Assembly (NCBI GenBank): GCA_044346175.1
Contig: JBIIZQ010000004.1
Location: 1 to 64,000 of the forward strand
DNA: 64,000 bases
Reading direction: 5' to 3'
Source: JBJTUH01 sp044346175
Lineage (GTDB): Bacteria > Cyanobacteriota > Vampirovibrionia > Vampirovibrionales > JAJTHC01
Shown: piece after piece, positions 51,024-60,590 of the stretch
Layout of the letters: every line of letters begins with the position of its first letter
Position numbering within the stretch: position 1 is the stretch's first letter
Position numbers and translations under genes: made by a program
Notes under the pieces: generated by a model
The model's database searches: none
What the model was told of the DNA's origin: nothing
What the model saw: the letters and a program-made list of their open reading frames with translations, nothing else

Positions 51024-51818
51024 ATGACAACCCCTTCTTCTTTTACAGAAAATCGTAGCAACCCTAACACGCCAGAAGAGGGGCTATGCCTTGTGGGTGT
51101 TACGGGCGGTATTGCTCAGGCGGTTTTAATGTACTGGTGTAAAACACCTGAGGCCTTTCCTCCCTATCGTCATATTGCATTGTGGGGAAGGCGTTCAGAG
51201 GCTTTAGAGCCACTGAAACAAATGATTCAAAAACAACATCCTTCCTGTGAACTGCATCTGGTGACGCAATGTTTAACAGAGTTGGAAGCGTCTCAGGCGT
51301 GCATGACGCAGCTTTTAAAAGCTTCTCCTCAGGTGAGGTGGCAATGTGTTTTGAGTGCGGGGGTCTGTCCTCCTTTGGGTTTATGGACGGAGCAATCTTT
51401 ACAGGTGTCTTCTGAAACATTTATGCTCAACACATTAGGCGTAAGTGCTTTAGTCCATGCTTGTTTGTCGTACTGGCAACAGACTGAAACCTCGGGTGAT
51501 ATTTTGGTGCTGAACTCTACAGCGGGTCTTGTTTCAGAGCCTTACTGGGCAAATTATAGTGCGAGTAAACATGCACTAAAAGCCCTGATAGAAGCCCTTG
51601 CCAAAGAGCTACACCCTGAAAGCCGTGTACGTCTCATGAGTTTACATCCAGGTGCGGTTCGTACAGAGATGTGGCCCCTTGAGGATGTCGCAGCGCTTAC
51701 AGCGTGGGATATTTTGTCTCCTGAGGATGTGGCACATACCATTGCTTGGATGCTTTCAGTGCCACACCATATCACCGTGTCTCAAGTGACACTTCAGGCC
51801 ACCCAGGCAAAATTATAG
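51024..51818 (+). CDS. Short-chain dehydrogenase/reductase
   Basis: 264 residues from the ATG at 51024; a GTG at 51006 is an alternative. It is an NAD(P)-dependent oxidoreductase of the classical SDR type. The nucleotide site has GVTGGIAQAVLMYW, an NNAG-like region is replaced by VLSAGVCPPLG, and the catalytic triad is intact: Ser in VLNSTAGLVSEPYWA, then YSASKHALKALIEALAKEL. The C-terminal SLHPGAVRTEMWP is typical. The substrate is unknown. It stands alone. Confidence 0.85.
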   Translation: MTTPSSFTENRSNPNTPEEGLCLVGVTGGIAQAVLMYWCKTPEAFPPYRHIALWGRRSEALEPLKQMIQKQHPSCELHLVTQCLTELEASQACMTQLLKASPQVRWQCVLSAGVCPPLGLWTEQSLQVSSETFMLNTLGVSALVHACLSYWQQTETSGDILVLNSTAGLVSEPYWANYSASKHALKALIEALAKELHPESRVRLMSLHPGAVRTEMWPLEDVAALTAWDILSPEDVAHTIAWMLSVPHHITVSQVTLQATQAKL

Positions 51819-52002
51819 GTTTTCTCCTAGGGGTTCATCTCTCAAAAGGGACACTTCATCCAAATAAACGATTAAACTTGTGTATCCTCCTGCCGAATCA
51901 TAGACCATAGCATATAATGGCGTTTATATCCCCAAGCTTTTTCTGTTTAGGTTCGTGAATCTCTCCGATGCTATGGTCAGCACATAAAGGATACTCCCCA
52001 CT

Positions 52003-52374
52003 ATGATGAGTTCAGATAAACCCTTCTGGCAGGTCACACAAGTTGAAAATTGGTATGTTTTGGAGTTATCTGACAATCATATTGATTTTCGTAATGTCGA
52101 TATTCTCAAAAAAAGTATTCAAAGTAATGTCGATGCGAAGAAAAACCACGTGATTCTTAATTTATCTTCGGTGAGCTTTGTAGATAGTTCGGGCTTGGGT
52201 GCGATTCTGTTTTGCAAAAAAGCACTGGAAGCCTCTGGTGGCAAGCTTATTCTAAGTAATTTACAAACGTATGTCCAAAACTTGGTTAAATTGACCCATT
52301 TGGATAAAGCCATTTCTATTTATGATACGGCTTCCAATGCAACCCTTGATGTTGCAGGGCAAGCTATCGGCTAA
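52003..52374 (+). CDS. STAS-domain anti-anti-sigma factor
   Basis: 123 residues, SpoIIAA/RsbV type. The phospho-acceptor loop is clear in SFVDSSGLGAILF (Ser62). Such proteins bind an anti-sigma kinase or phosphatase pair and release sigma factors or act in signalling. The C-terminal ~15 residues (NATLDVAGQAIG) are extra. No kinase, phosphatase or sigma gene lies next to it, so its partners are elsewhere. Confidence 0.85.
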   Translation: MMSSDKPFWQVTQVENWYVLELSDNHIDFRNVDILKKSIQSNVDAKKNHVILNLSSVSFVDSSGLGAILFCKKALEASGGKLILSNLQTYVQNLVKLTHLDKAISIYDTASNATLDVAGQAIG

Positions 52375-52400
52375 TCCATACTTTAATTCTAAGAAATATG

Positions 52401-52439
52401 AAAGAGTCCTCCCCTGTGTTTGATGAGGGAGGACTCTTT
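52401..52439. terminator. Bidirectional terminator between STAS and GT2 genes
   Basis: A 13-bp perfect stem, AAAGAGTCCTCCC (52401-52413) with GGGAGGACTCTTT (52427-52439), a 13-nt loop and A/T-rich flanks. It lies between two convergent genes and can serve both. Confidence 0.9.
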
Positions 52440-52453
52440 GTCTTGTTGGGTCT

Positions 52454-54097
52454 TTAGCGTTTCAAATAATAAGCCCATAGCAGCCATGGCTTATACCCAT
52501 GACGAAACACTTTGACCACCCCTCGAAAAAATCGAAAGCTCATCAGTTGTTGGAAGTTGCCTTCCATTCGAGGAAGAGGCATGGGGGATGCACTTTCGTC
52601 TAACAGTGTCAAAGCGGGGCTATAGGTTGGGTCGCCAGCGTGTAGCATGTCATGGTAGTGTGTCTTAAAGTAAGCTCTTGAGGCTTGCTGTTGTTTCTTT
52701 TTCTCACGTGAGGTGGGTTTACGACCACGGCTAATGCTTTCATGATGAATCGCCTGTACTTGATTGAGTAAGATATTGCGGTACCCTGCTTGATAGGCTT
52801 TTAAGCACAAATCAATATCATTAAAGTCAATTGGAAAATGGTTGGCATCAAACCCACCTAGGCTTTCATAGCATTTTTTTTCAATGAGCATACAAGCCCC
52901 TGTCACTGCCATGACTTCTCGGCACCCTCGTAACCATCCCCATGTGTCGGCTTTACTCACAGGATGATGCTTAAAGCTGTGTCCTACCTCTCCTTTCACG
53001 CCAAGGGTGACTCCCGCATGTTGAATGCCCACAAACCCTTGCGAGGTAGGCGGGTAATGTAATTGTATGCCTACAAGTCCTACAGGTCTTTCAGGTATCC
53101 ATGCCGACAAGCGTACATGCCACGTGACCATATCAAGTAACCACGTTGGGGTGAGAAGCTCAATATCATTATTGAGGAGGAGTAGGTAATCTCCTTGATA
53201 GTCGGCAATGTGAGCATTGTGCATCGCTGCATAATTAAAAGGGGCATCATAATCCACAAATTTCACAAAGGCATGCTCGGCACTGAGCTTTTGCATCAAA
53301 GCGAGGGTTTCTGGATGGGATGATTGATTGTTAATGCCTACAAGGGTGATGTTTGGATAGTACTCAAAGTAAGTGAGTAGGGTCTCTACGCATGTCGCAA
53401 GTAATTCAGGTTTATCTCGGAATGGCAGTACAATGGTGACAGGTGGTAAGGTGTCAAGCTTACGGGGTGTAATAAGAAGACTTCCCCCTTGGCGTGACGC
53501 TTCAAAGGCGATGTTCTCTTGTTTGTTTGTATTTGTAACATGCTGGAAAAACGTATTTAAGCGTTTGATATGAGGCTCAAGCGTGGTTTGTTCAGGTGGC
53601 AGTGTAAACCAAGCGGTGCGTGCTTCAGAGTAAGGTATCCAGTGTGTATGCTTAGAGGGGAGGGCTTTTGCTTGTCCTTTAACCTGATGGTATAACCACA
53701 AGCATACCCAGTGCCAAGCATCTTGCCAGCAGGTAGGCGTATGATACTTTAGTGTTTCGGTGAGTGTGAGGAGTACATCCTCATGTACGCATAGACACGT
53801 TCCAAGCCAGTTTTGGTACCATAAGCGTTCTATACCGCCATTCCTTGGTTGGGGAAGGTATATAGGGGTATCAACCCCTTTGGGAATATCAGCCATCAAA
53901 ACAGGGGCATAGTAAAGGGTGGTGGTATCACACTGTTCTAAGGTGTGCTTTAGTTGCGATAAACCATCCAAAAAAGGTAAATGGTTTGGTTTTAATACCA
54001 GCCAAGGTGTCCCTGCGACAGGGTTGAGTTGAATCCAAGAGGCAAGAAGGCTAGGAAAAAGAGCTTTTGTAGATACCACAATGATAGCACCAAGCAC
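52454..54097 (-). CDS. Glycosyltransferase, family 2 (GT-A fold)
   Basis: 547 residues; GTG start at 54097 (the first in-frame ATG is much later). The N-terminal ~220 residues are unassigned, possibly a second degenerate domain. The GT2 catalytic domain begins at ~230: VTIVLPFRDKPELLATCVET, the metal-binding LLLLNNDIEL, and the acceptor segment ACMLIEKKCYESLGGFDANH then IDFNDIDLCLKAYQAGYRNI. It is a family commonly used for O-antigen or other surface glycans. Its order with other genes does not indicate the product. It faces the STAS gene across a shared terminator. Confidence 0.85.
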   Translation of the reverse strand: MLGAIIVVSTKALFPSLLASWIQLNPVAGTPWLVLKPNHLPFLDGLSQLKHTLEQCDTTTLYYAPVLMADIPKGVDTPIYLPQPRNGGIERLWYQNWLGTCLCVHEDVLLTLTETLKYHTPTCWQDAWHWVCLWLYHQVKGQAKALPSKHTHWIPYSEARTAWFTLPPEQTTLEPHIKRLNTFFQHVTNTNKQENIAFEASRQGGSLLITPRKLDTLPPVTIVLPFRDKPELLATCVETLLTYFEYYPNITLVGINNQSSHPETLALMQKLSAEHAFVKFVDYDAPFNYAAMHNAHIADYQGDYLLLLNNDIELLTPTWLLDMVTWHVRLSAWIPERPVGLVGIQLHYPPTSQGFVGIQHAGVTLGVKGEVGHSFKHHPVSKADTWGWLRGCREVMAVTGACMLIEKKCYESLGGFDANHFPIDFNDIDLCLKAYQAGYRNILLNQVQAIHHESISRGRKPTSREKKKQQQASRAYFKTHYHDMLHAGDPTYSPALTLLDESASPMPLPRMEGNFQQLMSFRFFRGVVKVFRHGYKPWLLWAYYLKR

Positions 54098-54243
54098 GAT
54101 GAAACGGGTGTACGATGAAACGAGGTGAATGCTAACGGTAGCAAACCCCTGTATTGTGGCACGATTTTGACTGAATAGCTAGTTTCAGCCCATGTTTGTT
54201 TTATGGAAGTCTTTTATAGACCTGCTTATGTTTCATGGAAGCT

Positions 54244-55848
54244 TTAAGATGGACGATGTGACCCATGGCTTTGTTCATGCAGCATGTATAGTTTTTCTTG
54301 AAAGTATTCAAAGAGTCCCTCTCGGGTTTTGGCAGGGATGTCTTTCCATTGTATGGGGGAGTCTACCGAAATGGCGTACAGTCCTTCGGCGAGGACTTGC
54401 TGTACTCGTTCACGTTCCTGTTGAATCAGGGGAATCAGTTTATGGGTGTCTTGAGCATAATGCTGGAAAAGAAGCTTCATTTGGTGGGCCCACTTAATGC
54501 CTGCTTTACGTTCTTGGAGTTGTGCTAAGCGTGCGGTTTGTTCACCCCAATTACCCTGAGCTTGTGCGTTGACGAGCTGAACCATTTGGTGTTGCACTTT
54601 AAGCAGGTAATGTTTGACGAGCTTAAGTTTTAAGCCACTTTCACTCCGAAGGAGTACATCGGGGTCAAGTGTCTTATACGTGGCAACTTGATGCCATTCT
54701 TCAGACGTTATTTGAGGGCATAGGGCATGGAGCCTATTGGTCTCGCCTGGAGGGGTATGGCTCGCTTTGGCATAAAGGGCTAGGGCGGCTAGGAGTTCGG
54801 GGCTAACACTTTCAAGGGCAAGGGGGTCTTCAAGGGCTTGGCTTTCCTCCATCGTGTGAGAGGTATAAGTCTCAGGGGGGGCTTCTGTGGGGGTTACTTT
54901 GACCACGGAATGATGGACAGTCGCTTCTTGTACATGGGGTGCGTGTTTGTGTTGCGAGCTTGAGGTGGGTGTTTCCTGCTGAGATTCTAGGTTTTGAAAA
55001 GCAGCTTCTGGGTTATTATCTTCTTCCCAAGAACTGTTTGAGGGCGGTGTTTCTGGCAGCTCATGGGGCATGTCCTCTTGAAACATGCCTTGAGCCATCT
55101 CGGACGTGTTCCCCTCAGGGCTATCGTTTAGTACATCCTGTGTACTTAAAAGTGGTGGCGATGTCTCGGGTAGTTCGTTAGGGGTTGGATAGGCTTCTTC
55201 CGTTGAAGCCTCTATGAGGGTGTCATTGGAAGGATAGGTTTCTTCGGGGGCTAACGTATCCAAAGCGATGCTTTGCGGCATTTCTTCGGTCAGTGTGCCT
55301 TCAGGGTATTGGCGTTCGATAGGCCCCACTTGGTCTTCAAACTGTTGTGTGAAGTATTCTAAGCCATTCACTGCTGTTTGATGGGCAATGGCTTGCATTT
55401 GTTCAGGTGCAAGGGTCTGTTGGAGTTCTTCAGGTAGTCCTTCCATGGCAATGGTTGAAGCCACCATTTGTTTGGTTTGGAAGAACAAGTCCTGAGCGAG
55501 TGTTTGTAAAATCTGAGACAAGGGTTCGTTGGGGATACCTTGTTGCCAGCCATGAATGGCAGCATGGATAAGACCATCTACAAAAAGTGTGACGGTTTGC
55601 TCACACATGGCATGGGTGAAGTGGATAGGTGCGGGGGATTCAGGTGGCTGGAAAAAAGGTTCTTGTTGAATCAATTGCCCCGCAATTTTTGCAAATTCAA
55701 ATACAAGATTGGTCGTCAAGTCTTTGAATTCGTCCGTCATGGCTGACCCCGCAATCAGCGGGAAGCATTGTTCCATGGCACCATTGGCAAGTACCATAGG
55801 GTCAAGCGTTTCGGGGTTAAGTGGTGGGTTGGACATCATCATCATCAT
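54244..55848 (-). CDS. Acidic protein of unknown function downstream of fliF
   Basis: 534 residues, no recognised family. Five consecutive Met codons precede SNPPLNPETL. The N-terminal ~190 residues are helical and contain LTTNLVFEFAKIAGQLIQQE and AMCEQTVTLFVDGLIHAAIH. The centre (about 195-345) is acidic and Glu/Pro/Ser/Thr-rich, presumably disordered. The C-terminal ~190 residues are helical (ALALYAKASHTPPGETNRLH, LLLKVQHQMVQLVNAQ-type and ERVQQVLAEGLYA). The gene is 100 bp downstream of fliF on the same strand, so a link to the FliF-type ring is plausible, but FliG is not what it looks like. Confidence 0.6.
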   Translation of the reverse strand: MMMMMSNPPLNPETLDPMVLANGAMEQCFPLIAGSAMTDEFKDLTTNLVFEFAKIAGQLIQQEPFFQPPESPAPIHFTHAMCEQTVTLFVDGLIHAAIHGWQQGIPNEPLSQILQTLAQDLFFQTKQMVASTIAMEGLPEELQQTLAPEQMQAIAHQTAVNGLEYFTQQFEDQVGPIERQYPEGTLTEEMPQSIALDTLAPEETYPSNDTLIEASTEEAYPTPNELPETSPPLLSTQDVLNDSPEGNTSEMAQGMFQEDMPHELPETPPSNSSWEEDNNPEAAFQNLESQQETPTSSSQHKHAPHVQEATVHHSVVKVTPTEAPPETYTSHTMEESQALEDPLALESVSPELLAALALYAKASHTPPGETNRLHALCPQITSEEWHQVATYKTLDPDVLLRSESGLKLKLVKHYLLKVQHQMVQLVNAQAQGNWGEQTARLAQLQERKAGIKWAHQMKLLFQHYAQDTHKLIPLIQQERERVQQVLAEGLYAISVDSPIQWKDIPAKTREGLFEYFQEKLYMLHEQSHGSHRPS

Positions 55849-55948
55849 GCGTGACCTATGGAAACATTCACGGTAGAAACGGTAGAAACAGACATAGACA
55901 TCGCCTTCATTCCCAACTCGTACATGGCATCAGGCTAAGAGCGGGTAC

Positions 55949-58156
55949 TTATGAGAGTTTACCTTGGACTCGTCGCCGTTGCTTTGAGGTTGCAAGTTGA
56001 CTGACTGGTGAAGTAGGAGGGAGCGTTGCTTGATTCGATGCGACAGGACTCGTGGGGTTTTGTAACGGTGTGGTTTGTGGGTTACTTATGCTTGAACTGC
56101 CACTGGGTTTTACTTGGGAGGGCTGTCCAGAAGTTGGTAGTTGTCCTCCGAGTACACCAAGTAAGGCACGAATTTCATCGGCTTCAGGATTGGTAGGTTC
56201 TTGGGCAAGGTCTCCTTGAAGCTCATCCTCCAACACGCCTGCGGTACGAGACCCCCCTCTTGAGGGAAGCATACTGGCGGGTGTGGTGACTGTGGCAAGC
56301 GTTTGACCCAAAGTACTTACTTGCTGCTGTTGTTGCGTTTGTTGCTGCATAAGGCTTTGTATCGCCTCGGCTTGCTGTTTAATGACTTGATCATTTTGTA
56401 AGAGCTGAGTTTGGAGTTCATTCATTGCACGGGATTGTTCTTGAATAAGTTGCTGTGTTTGTTGTTGCATTTGGGTTTGGATTTGGGTTTGAAATTCTGC
56501 TAAGTTTCTCGAAACATCTTGTTGCTGCTGAGAGGTTTGCTCTCTGAATTGAAAGAAATCTTGTTGGGCTTGATTGAACTGAGGGTCTGCACTTGGCGGT
56601 AGAATTTTTGTCGTTTTAGGGAACATAAGATTGATTAAAATCACGGCAATGAGGAGTACCAATAAGGATGAACCCGCAATCGCCCACCAGTTACTTGGGA
56701 GTTGCATCAGGGCGTGGGTGAGAAGTCCGCCATCGGCATGGTCACTTCCTGGGTTGTCTTCCCCAGCACTACCGTGGTCAAGTTTGGTGCCGTTTAGCGT
56801 GGATTCAAAATCGGTCATCATGACGCTTACATTGTCAGGACGTGCTTTAGGGCTTGCCGTTCTTGCCACCAGTGCTTTTAACTCACCCATACTCATTGAT
56901 TTAGGGACATGGGCTTCGTCCAAGGTCACAGCGATGCTGATTTCTTCTACTGTGCCTGCTGGCGTGGTTTCAACATATTGCGTTTTAGAGTTAAGGTAGT
57001 TGACATCACTTCCTTTGCGTTGATACCCGCCTTCTCCCGAGGTGTCATTGTCTTGTGTCCCCATAGTTCCTGTGGTACTCAAGAGACCCTCTGCCACGCC
57101 TGCATCCCCTTGTGGATTCACGATAGAGGTACCCGCACCAACTGTTTGTGCATCAGGAGGCGGTGCCAATTCAGGTGGTAAATAGGTACTCGTGGCACCA
57201 CCACTGCCCAAGTTGCTATGTTCTTGGTTTTTATCGCCCATATTTTCTTGAAATTGTTGTTTTGTTGCCACGGTGGAGGCACCAGGATGGTACCGCTCTA
57301 CCATTGTTTCACGACTTGCAGTCCGTAAAAAAGTACTTACCGTTACCACATAATGACCTGTGCCAACGAGCTTATCGAGCTGGCTCATGACCTTTTGTTT
57401 CATGTAGGTATCTTTTTCTTCAAGAAGCGTTTGACCATCTGTGACCGCATCCAAAACACTACTGTAGGTATTACCATTGGTATCTGAAATAGCAACATGG
57501 TTTGCGTCCAAGCCCTGAATGGCACCTACCAGTAAATTGATAATAGCACGTACTTTGTCACGGGTAAGACGTTCAGAGGGTGGTAATACAATCTGTACTG
57601 ATGCAGACATGGGGCGTTCATCTTGTTTGAAGATACTGTGGGAACCCATGGAAATTTGCACGAAGGCATCTTGGATGGGACGTATCTTACGAATGAGCCG
57701 TGAGAGTTCACCTTGTTGGGCACGCAAAAGTTTAATTTTTTTATCTTCTCTTGAAGCAGTCATATCACTTTTATCAAAAAGCTCAAACCCTGATGTTGCA
57801 TCGATTTCGCCTGTTTGTACTAGGGTAATTAAGGCTCTGTCCTTATCGTTTTGGGTGGCGCCCTCTTTGAGTTCAATAAAAATATTCTGCCCTTCACCTG
57901 TTTTTTCTACGGTGATACCTTCTCGTGCCATGAGTGCCATGACTTCAATGGCTTTTCCTTCTGAAGGTGCTTTAAAGAGTACCAATTCTTCAGCTTTAAG
58001 TGGCTGATTGGCCTCTTCCATTTTTTTCTCAAGTTCTGTTTTTTTAGGGCCAAAAACCACCAAAGCGACAATCAGGACGATTAAAAGTACCAAGCCACCG
58101 CCAGCGAGCATGACCATTTGACGGTTTTGAAGAAAGGCTTGTATTTGAGGAGGCAT
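55949..58156 (-). CDS. fliF: Flagellar MS-ring protein FliF with enlarged C-terminal tail
   Basis: 735 residues; typical FliF has 530-570. It forms the MS-ring in the inner membrane. An N-terminal transmembrane helix lies at about 14-36. The secretin-like YscJ/FliF domain follows, with APSEGKAIEVMALMAREGIT, then FELFDKSDMTASREDKKIKL, ASVQIVLPPSERLTRDKVRA and VAISDTNGNTYSS. The FliF C domain has VNYLNSKTQYVETTPAGTVE. The second transmembrane helix lies at about 487-511. The cytoplasmic tail after it is ~224 residues, with a Gln-rich coiled coil (about 525-620: QQQQ runs, MQQQTQQQQQ) and then a Pro/Ser-rich end with EADEIRALLGVLGGQ, which could be a FliG-binding helix. Gln expansion is not usual in FliF. 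Confidence 0.85.
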   Translation of the reverse strand: MPPQIQAFLQNRQMVMLAGGGLVLLIVLIVALVVFGPKKTELEKKMEEANQPLKAEELVLFKAPSEGKAIEVMALMAREGITVEKTGEGQNIFIELKEGATQNDKDRALITLVQTGEIDATSGFELFDKSDMTASREDKKIKLLRAQQGELSRLIRKIRPIQDAFVQISMGSHSIFKQDERPMSASVQIVLPPSERLTRDKVRAIINLLVGAIQGLDANHVAISDTNGNTYSSVLDAVTDGQTLLEEKDTYMKQKVMSQLDKLVGTGHYVVTVSTFLRTASRETMVERYHPGASTVATKQQFQENMGDKNQEHSNLGSGGATSTYLPPELAPPPDAQTVGAGTSIVNPQGDAGVAEGLLSTTGTMGTQDNDTSGEGGYQRKGSDVNYLNSKTQYVETTPAGTVEEISIAVTLDEAHVPKSMSMGELKALVARTASPKARPDNVSVMMTDFESTLNGTKLDHGSAGEDNPGSDHADGGLLTHALMQLPSNWWAIAGSSLLVLLIAVILINLMFPKTTKILPPSADPQFNQAQQDFFQFREQTSQQQQDVSRNLAEFQTQIQTQMQQQTQQLIQEQSRAMNELQTQLLQNDQVIKQQAEAIQSLMQQQTQQQQQVSTLGQTLATVTTPASMLPSRGGSRTAGVLEDELQGDLAQEPTNPEADEIRALLGVLGGQLPTSGQPSQVKPSGSSSISNPQTTPLQNPTSPVASNQATLPPTSPVSQLATSKQRRRVQGKLS

Positions 58157-58339
58157 GACGTAAGACGTTCCTTCGTAGTGGCATCTTTGGGTGAGGTGGC
58201 TTATGAGTTAGCACGATAAGAGAACACCTCAGTAAGCATACAGTGACTATACTATATCGCTTAGAGGAGTTTCTGAGCATTACCCATCAAATGATTTACG
58301 CCAAATAGAGGAGCCAATCAATAAGCATCTATCATGAAT

Positions 58340-58368
58340 AACCCCCTCTCTTTTTAGGAGAGGGGGTT
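58340..58368. terminator. Hairpin between an exported-protein gene and fliF
   Basis: An 11-bp perfect stem AACCCCCTCTC/GAGAGGGGGTT with a TTTTTAG loop. It is on the minus side after the exported-protein gene and before fliF. It lacks a clear T run, so the termination role is only likely. Confidence 0.5.
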
Positions 58369-58403
58369 GAATGTTCAAGAGGCTACCAAGCGGCACGCCA
58401 AAC

Positions 58404-59831
58404 TTATTGGAAGATTCTAGTCATCTCGGTATGACGTGTATAGCACCCCGTTTGAGGCTGGAAGCTATAGACGGCCACAGGGTCGAGAGGGTTATCAGCA
58501 TACTGACGAATCACCAGTTCAGGGATACCATCGCCATTGGGGTCTTCCTGTAAACGGTATTGTGTGAGGTTCATAAACACCATCACAGGTTGTTGTTGTG
58601 CGTTAGCTACCACAGCATGGTATTTTTTGTTGGATGCTTGTGACTGATACACCAACAAACGGTAACTGGCATCTGTAAGGTTATTGGGCATACCTTGTTT
58701 AGCCATAGGTACCTTTACCCACTCACCACTAAGAAATGTGCCTGAGGTTGCTTGGGTATAAGCTTCTTGGTTGACACTACAAGCCATGGTGATACCTGTT
58801 GATAGGGGTGGGTTTGCTGAGAGGGGTTTACCCTGCGATGCAGCACCGAGGGAAAGAGGTTTAGGAGAGGGCAAGGTATAATCTTGTTTTACTGCTACTC
58901 GGGGAAATAACTGTAGGCTGTAATCTCTTGCAACGAATGATTCATACGCAGCAAAAGGTTTTAATCGGTCGAGTAGTCTAACATAAGTGGGCCAAAAGCC
59001 TTGCTTGGGTTGTTCCATTTGCAGGGCAATGGCATCTTTGAGCTTAAACATAACATCTGTTTTACGTACGGTGGGTTCTTCTGGTGGGTTGCCTTCCGCT
59101 ACGAGGTCAGCTTCAATTTGTGCCATGGCATAGGCGAGCATGGTATCTTGATGGGCAAGGCGGTCATTGGCTTTTCTGAGGAAAAAGAGACCCGTTTTAT
59201 TACGCTGAAGTGCGAGCTGTGCCCAGCCATAATCAAAAAAACAACGAGGGTTTGTATTGTTTTTTTGATACCGCTGATACAGGGCATACAGTAGCTTTTG
59301 TTGGTCAGGGGGTGTAAATTGCTGATGTGCTAAACGAATGACTTCCATGTGAAGTGCGGCGGATGTGTTGTCATTCATTAAAAGGGTTTGTGCTATCGGC
59401 AGTGTTAGGTTTGTGGTTTGAAGGAGCTGTGCTTCTGTACGAGGGAGTCCTAGAGGAATGGTACGCACAAAATCCATCGAGGGGCTTGGCATCGCATAGG
59501 CTACATATTTAGGTAGGCTTTGTGTGATACTTGCCACGGGAATGACTTTTTTAGGGATGGTGGGGATTTTGTTAGGGCTTGGTTTGGTTGGTCGAGGGAT
59601 TGCCTTAGAGGGGGTTGTTTTTTTCCAAGCGATGGTCTTAGTTGCTTTTGAGACATGCTTTTGAGGCACACTTACAGGTTTAGCGATTGGCGTTGGGAGA
59701 GGAGGTGCTGCCCAAGTGGTCTCTAATGAATGGTGTAAGGTGAGTACCAGCCCCAAGAGACAAAACCCTCTTAAGGCCACCAAGAGGCGTAGATGCTGTT
59801 TGGGTCTGTAATGAAGAGGGAGCCAAGGCAT
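58404..59831 (-). CDS. Exported protein with FG-GAP-like C-terminal segment
   Basis: 475 residues, no recognised family. The N-terminal hydrophobic stretch (about 17-36: LRLLVALRGFCLLGLVLTLH) and TTWAAPPLP form a signal peptide. A Lys/Pro-rich linker (about 45-95) follows, and then an all-helical region with LARIA-like and YALYQRYQKNNTN segments (150-290). The C-terminal part has LQEDPNGDGIPELVIRQYAD, resembling the Ca-binding DxDGDGxxEL of FG-GAP/VCBS repeats, and YRLLVYQSQASNKKYHAVVA. The protein is likely periplasmic or at the outer surface. It sits upstream of fliF on the same strand, separated by a hairpin. Upstream 59832-60224 contains no gene I can support. Confidence 0.65.
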   Translation of the reverse strand: MPWLPLHYRPKQHLRLLVALRGFCLLGLVLTLHHSLETTWAAPPLPTPIAKPVSVPQKHVSKATKTIAWKKTTPSKAIPRPTKPSPNKIPTIPKKVIPVASITQSLPKYVAYAMPSPSMDFVRTIPLGLPRTEAQLLQTTNLTLPIAQTLLMNDNTSAALHMEVIRLAHQQFTPPDQQKLLYALYQRYQKNNTNPRCFFDYGWAQLALQRNKTGLFFLRKANDRLAHQDTMLAYAMAQIEADLVAEGNPPEEPTVRKTDVMFKLKDAIALQMEQPKQGFWPTYVRLLDRLKPFAAYESFVARDYSLQLFPRVAVKQDYTLPSPKPLSLGAASQGKPLSANPPLSTGITMACSVNQEAYTQATSGTFLSGEWVKVPMAKQGMPNNLTDASYRLLVYQSQASNKKYHAVVANAQQQPVMVFMNLTQYRLQEDPNGDGIPELVIRQYADNPLDPVAVYSFQPQTGCYTRHTEMTRIFQ

Positions 59832-60224
59832 AATCGTGGAGGTCCTTTACACGGCTGAGGGGGGAGTACTAACGCTATGGCGTTTCGATAAACATTGCAG
59901 TTGCCATTGTATCATAAGAGCGTGTGTTCTGAAGAGGTTGCCGAGTATCTTATTGCCAACAGTGGGATGGACTATGGAGGGTGTTCATTTTAAGTTGCCA
60001 AAAAGGCAAACCCGCAGGGCTTCTTTTTTGCCTCTCATACGCTTGGTCTGATGGCGGTTATCACGACTGTACTTTTCACAACGCACAATAACACGCATGC
60101 TGTTAGAGGTTTACTTTCACGAGGGACAGTAATACAATAGTGATACTTCTATGAGTGTTTGTTTAACATATTTTGTCTGTGTCCAAGTTTTTATACGCCT
60201 ACAACGGTATTTTTTCTACACCCC

Positions 60225-60590
60225 ATGATGATGTCTTTTCCTTTTGCTTCTCTTAACCTCCTAGGGTCTTGGCTGGGTCATATCTCCAGCTTGGAAGGTT
60301 TAGTGGTGCTTTATCAGGTGATGACTTCAGTACTGCTTCTCAGTGTTTTGACGGTTGTAGGACTCAATTTCCTAAGTTGGCTATCTATCCAAGTAAAGCT
60401 ACAAGCAATGCACAAGTCTTTCATGGGCTTGATGTGTCGTTGCTGTTGCGAGGGTTGTCTTTGTTGTGGATACCCTTCGTTGATGTGCTTGTTGGATAGG
60501 TCATATAAATACTTTAGGATACATACGCAGTGTTTGTTTCAGCAATCCCCCAGAATCAGGTCTACTATACTCACCCTTCAAGGGGCGTAG
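60225..60590 (+). CDS. Possible small membrane protein with Cys cluster
   Basis: 121 residues from the first of three ATGs. A hydrophobic stretch at about 25-50 (LVVLYQVMTSVLLLSVLTVV) is followed by a dense Cys cluster CRCCCEGCLCCGY. It overlaps the next gene by ~60 bp. No family and no strong SD. It may be a spurious frame, and a competing 76-codon frame exists in the same place. Confidence 0.3.
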   Translation: MMMSFPFASLNLLGSWLGHISSLEGLVVLYQVMTSVLLLSVLTVVGLNFLSWLSIQVKLQAMHKSFMGLMCRCCCEGCLCCGYPSLMCLLDRSYKYFRIHTQCLFQQSPRIRSTILTLQGA

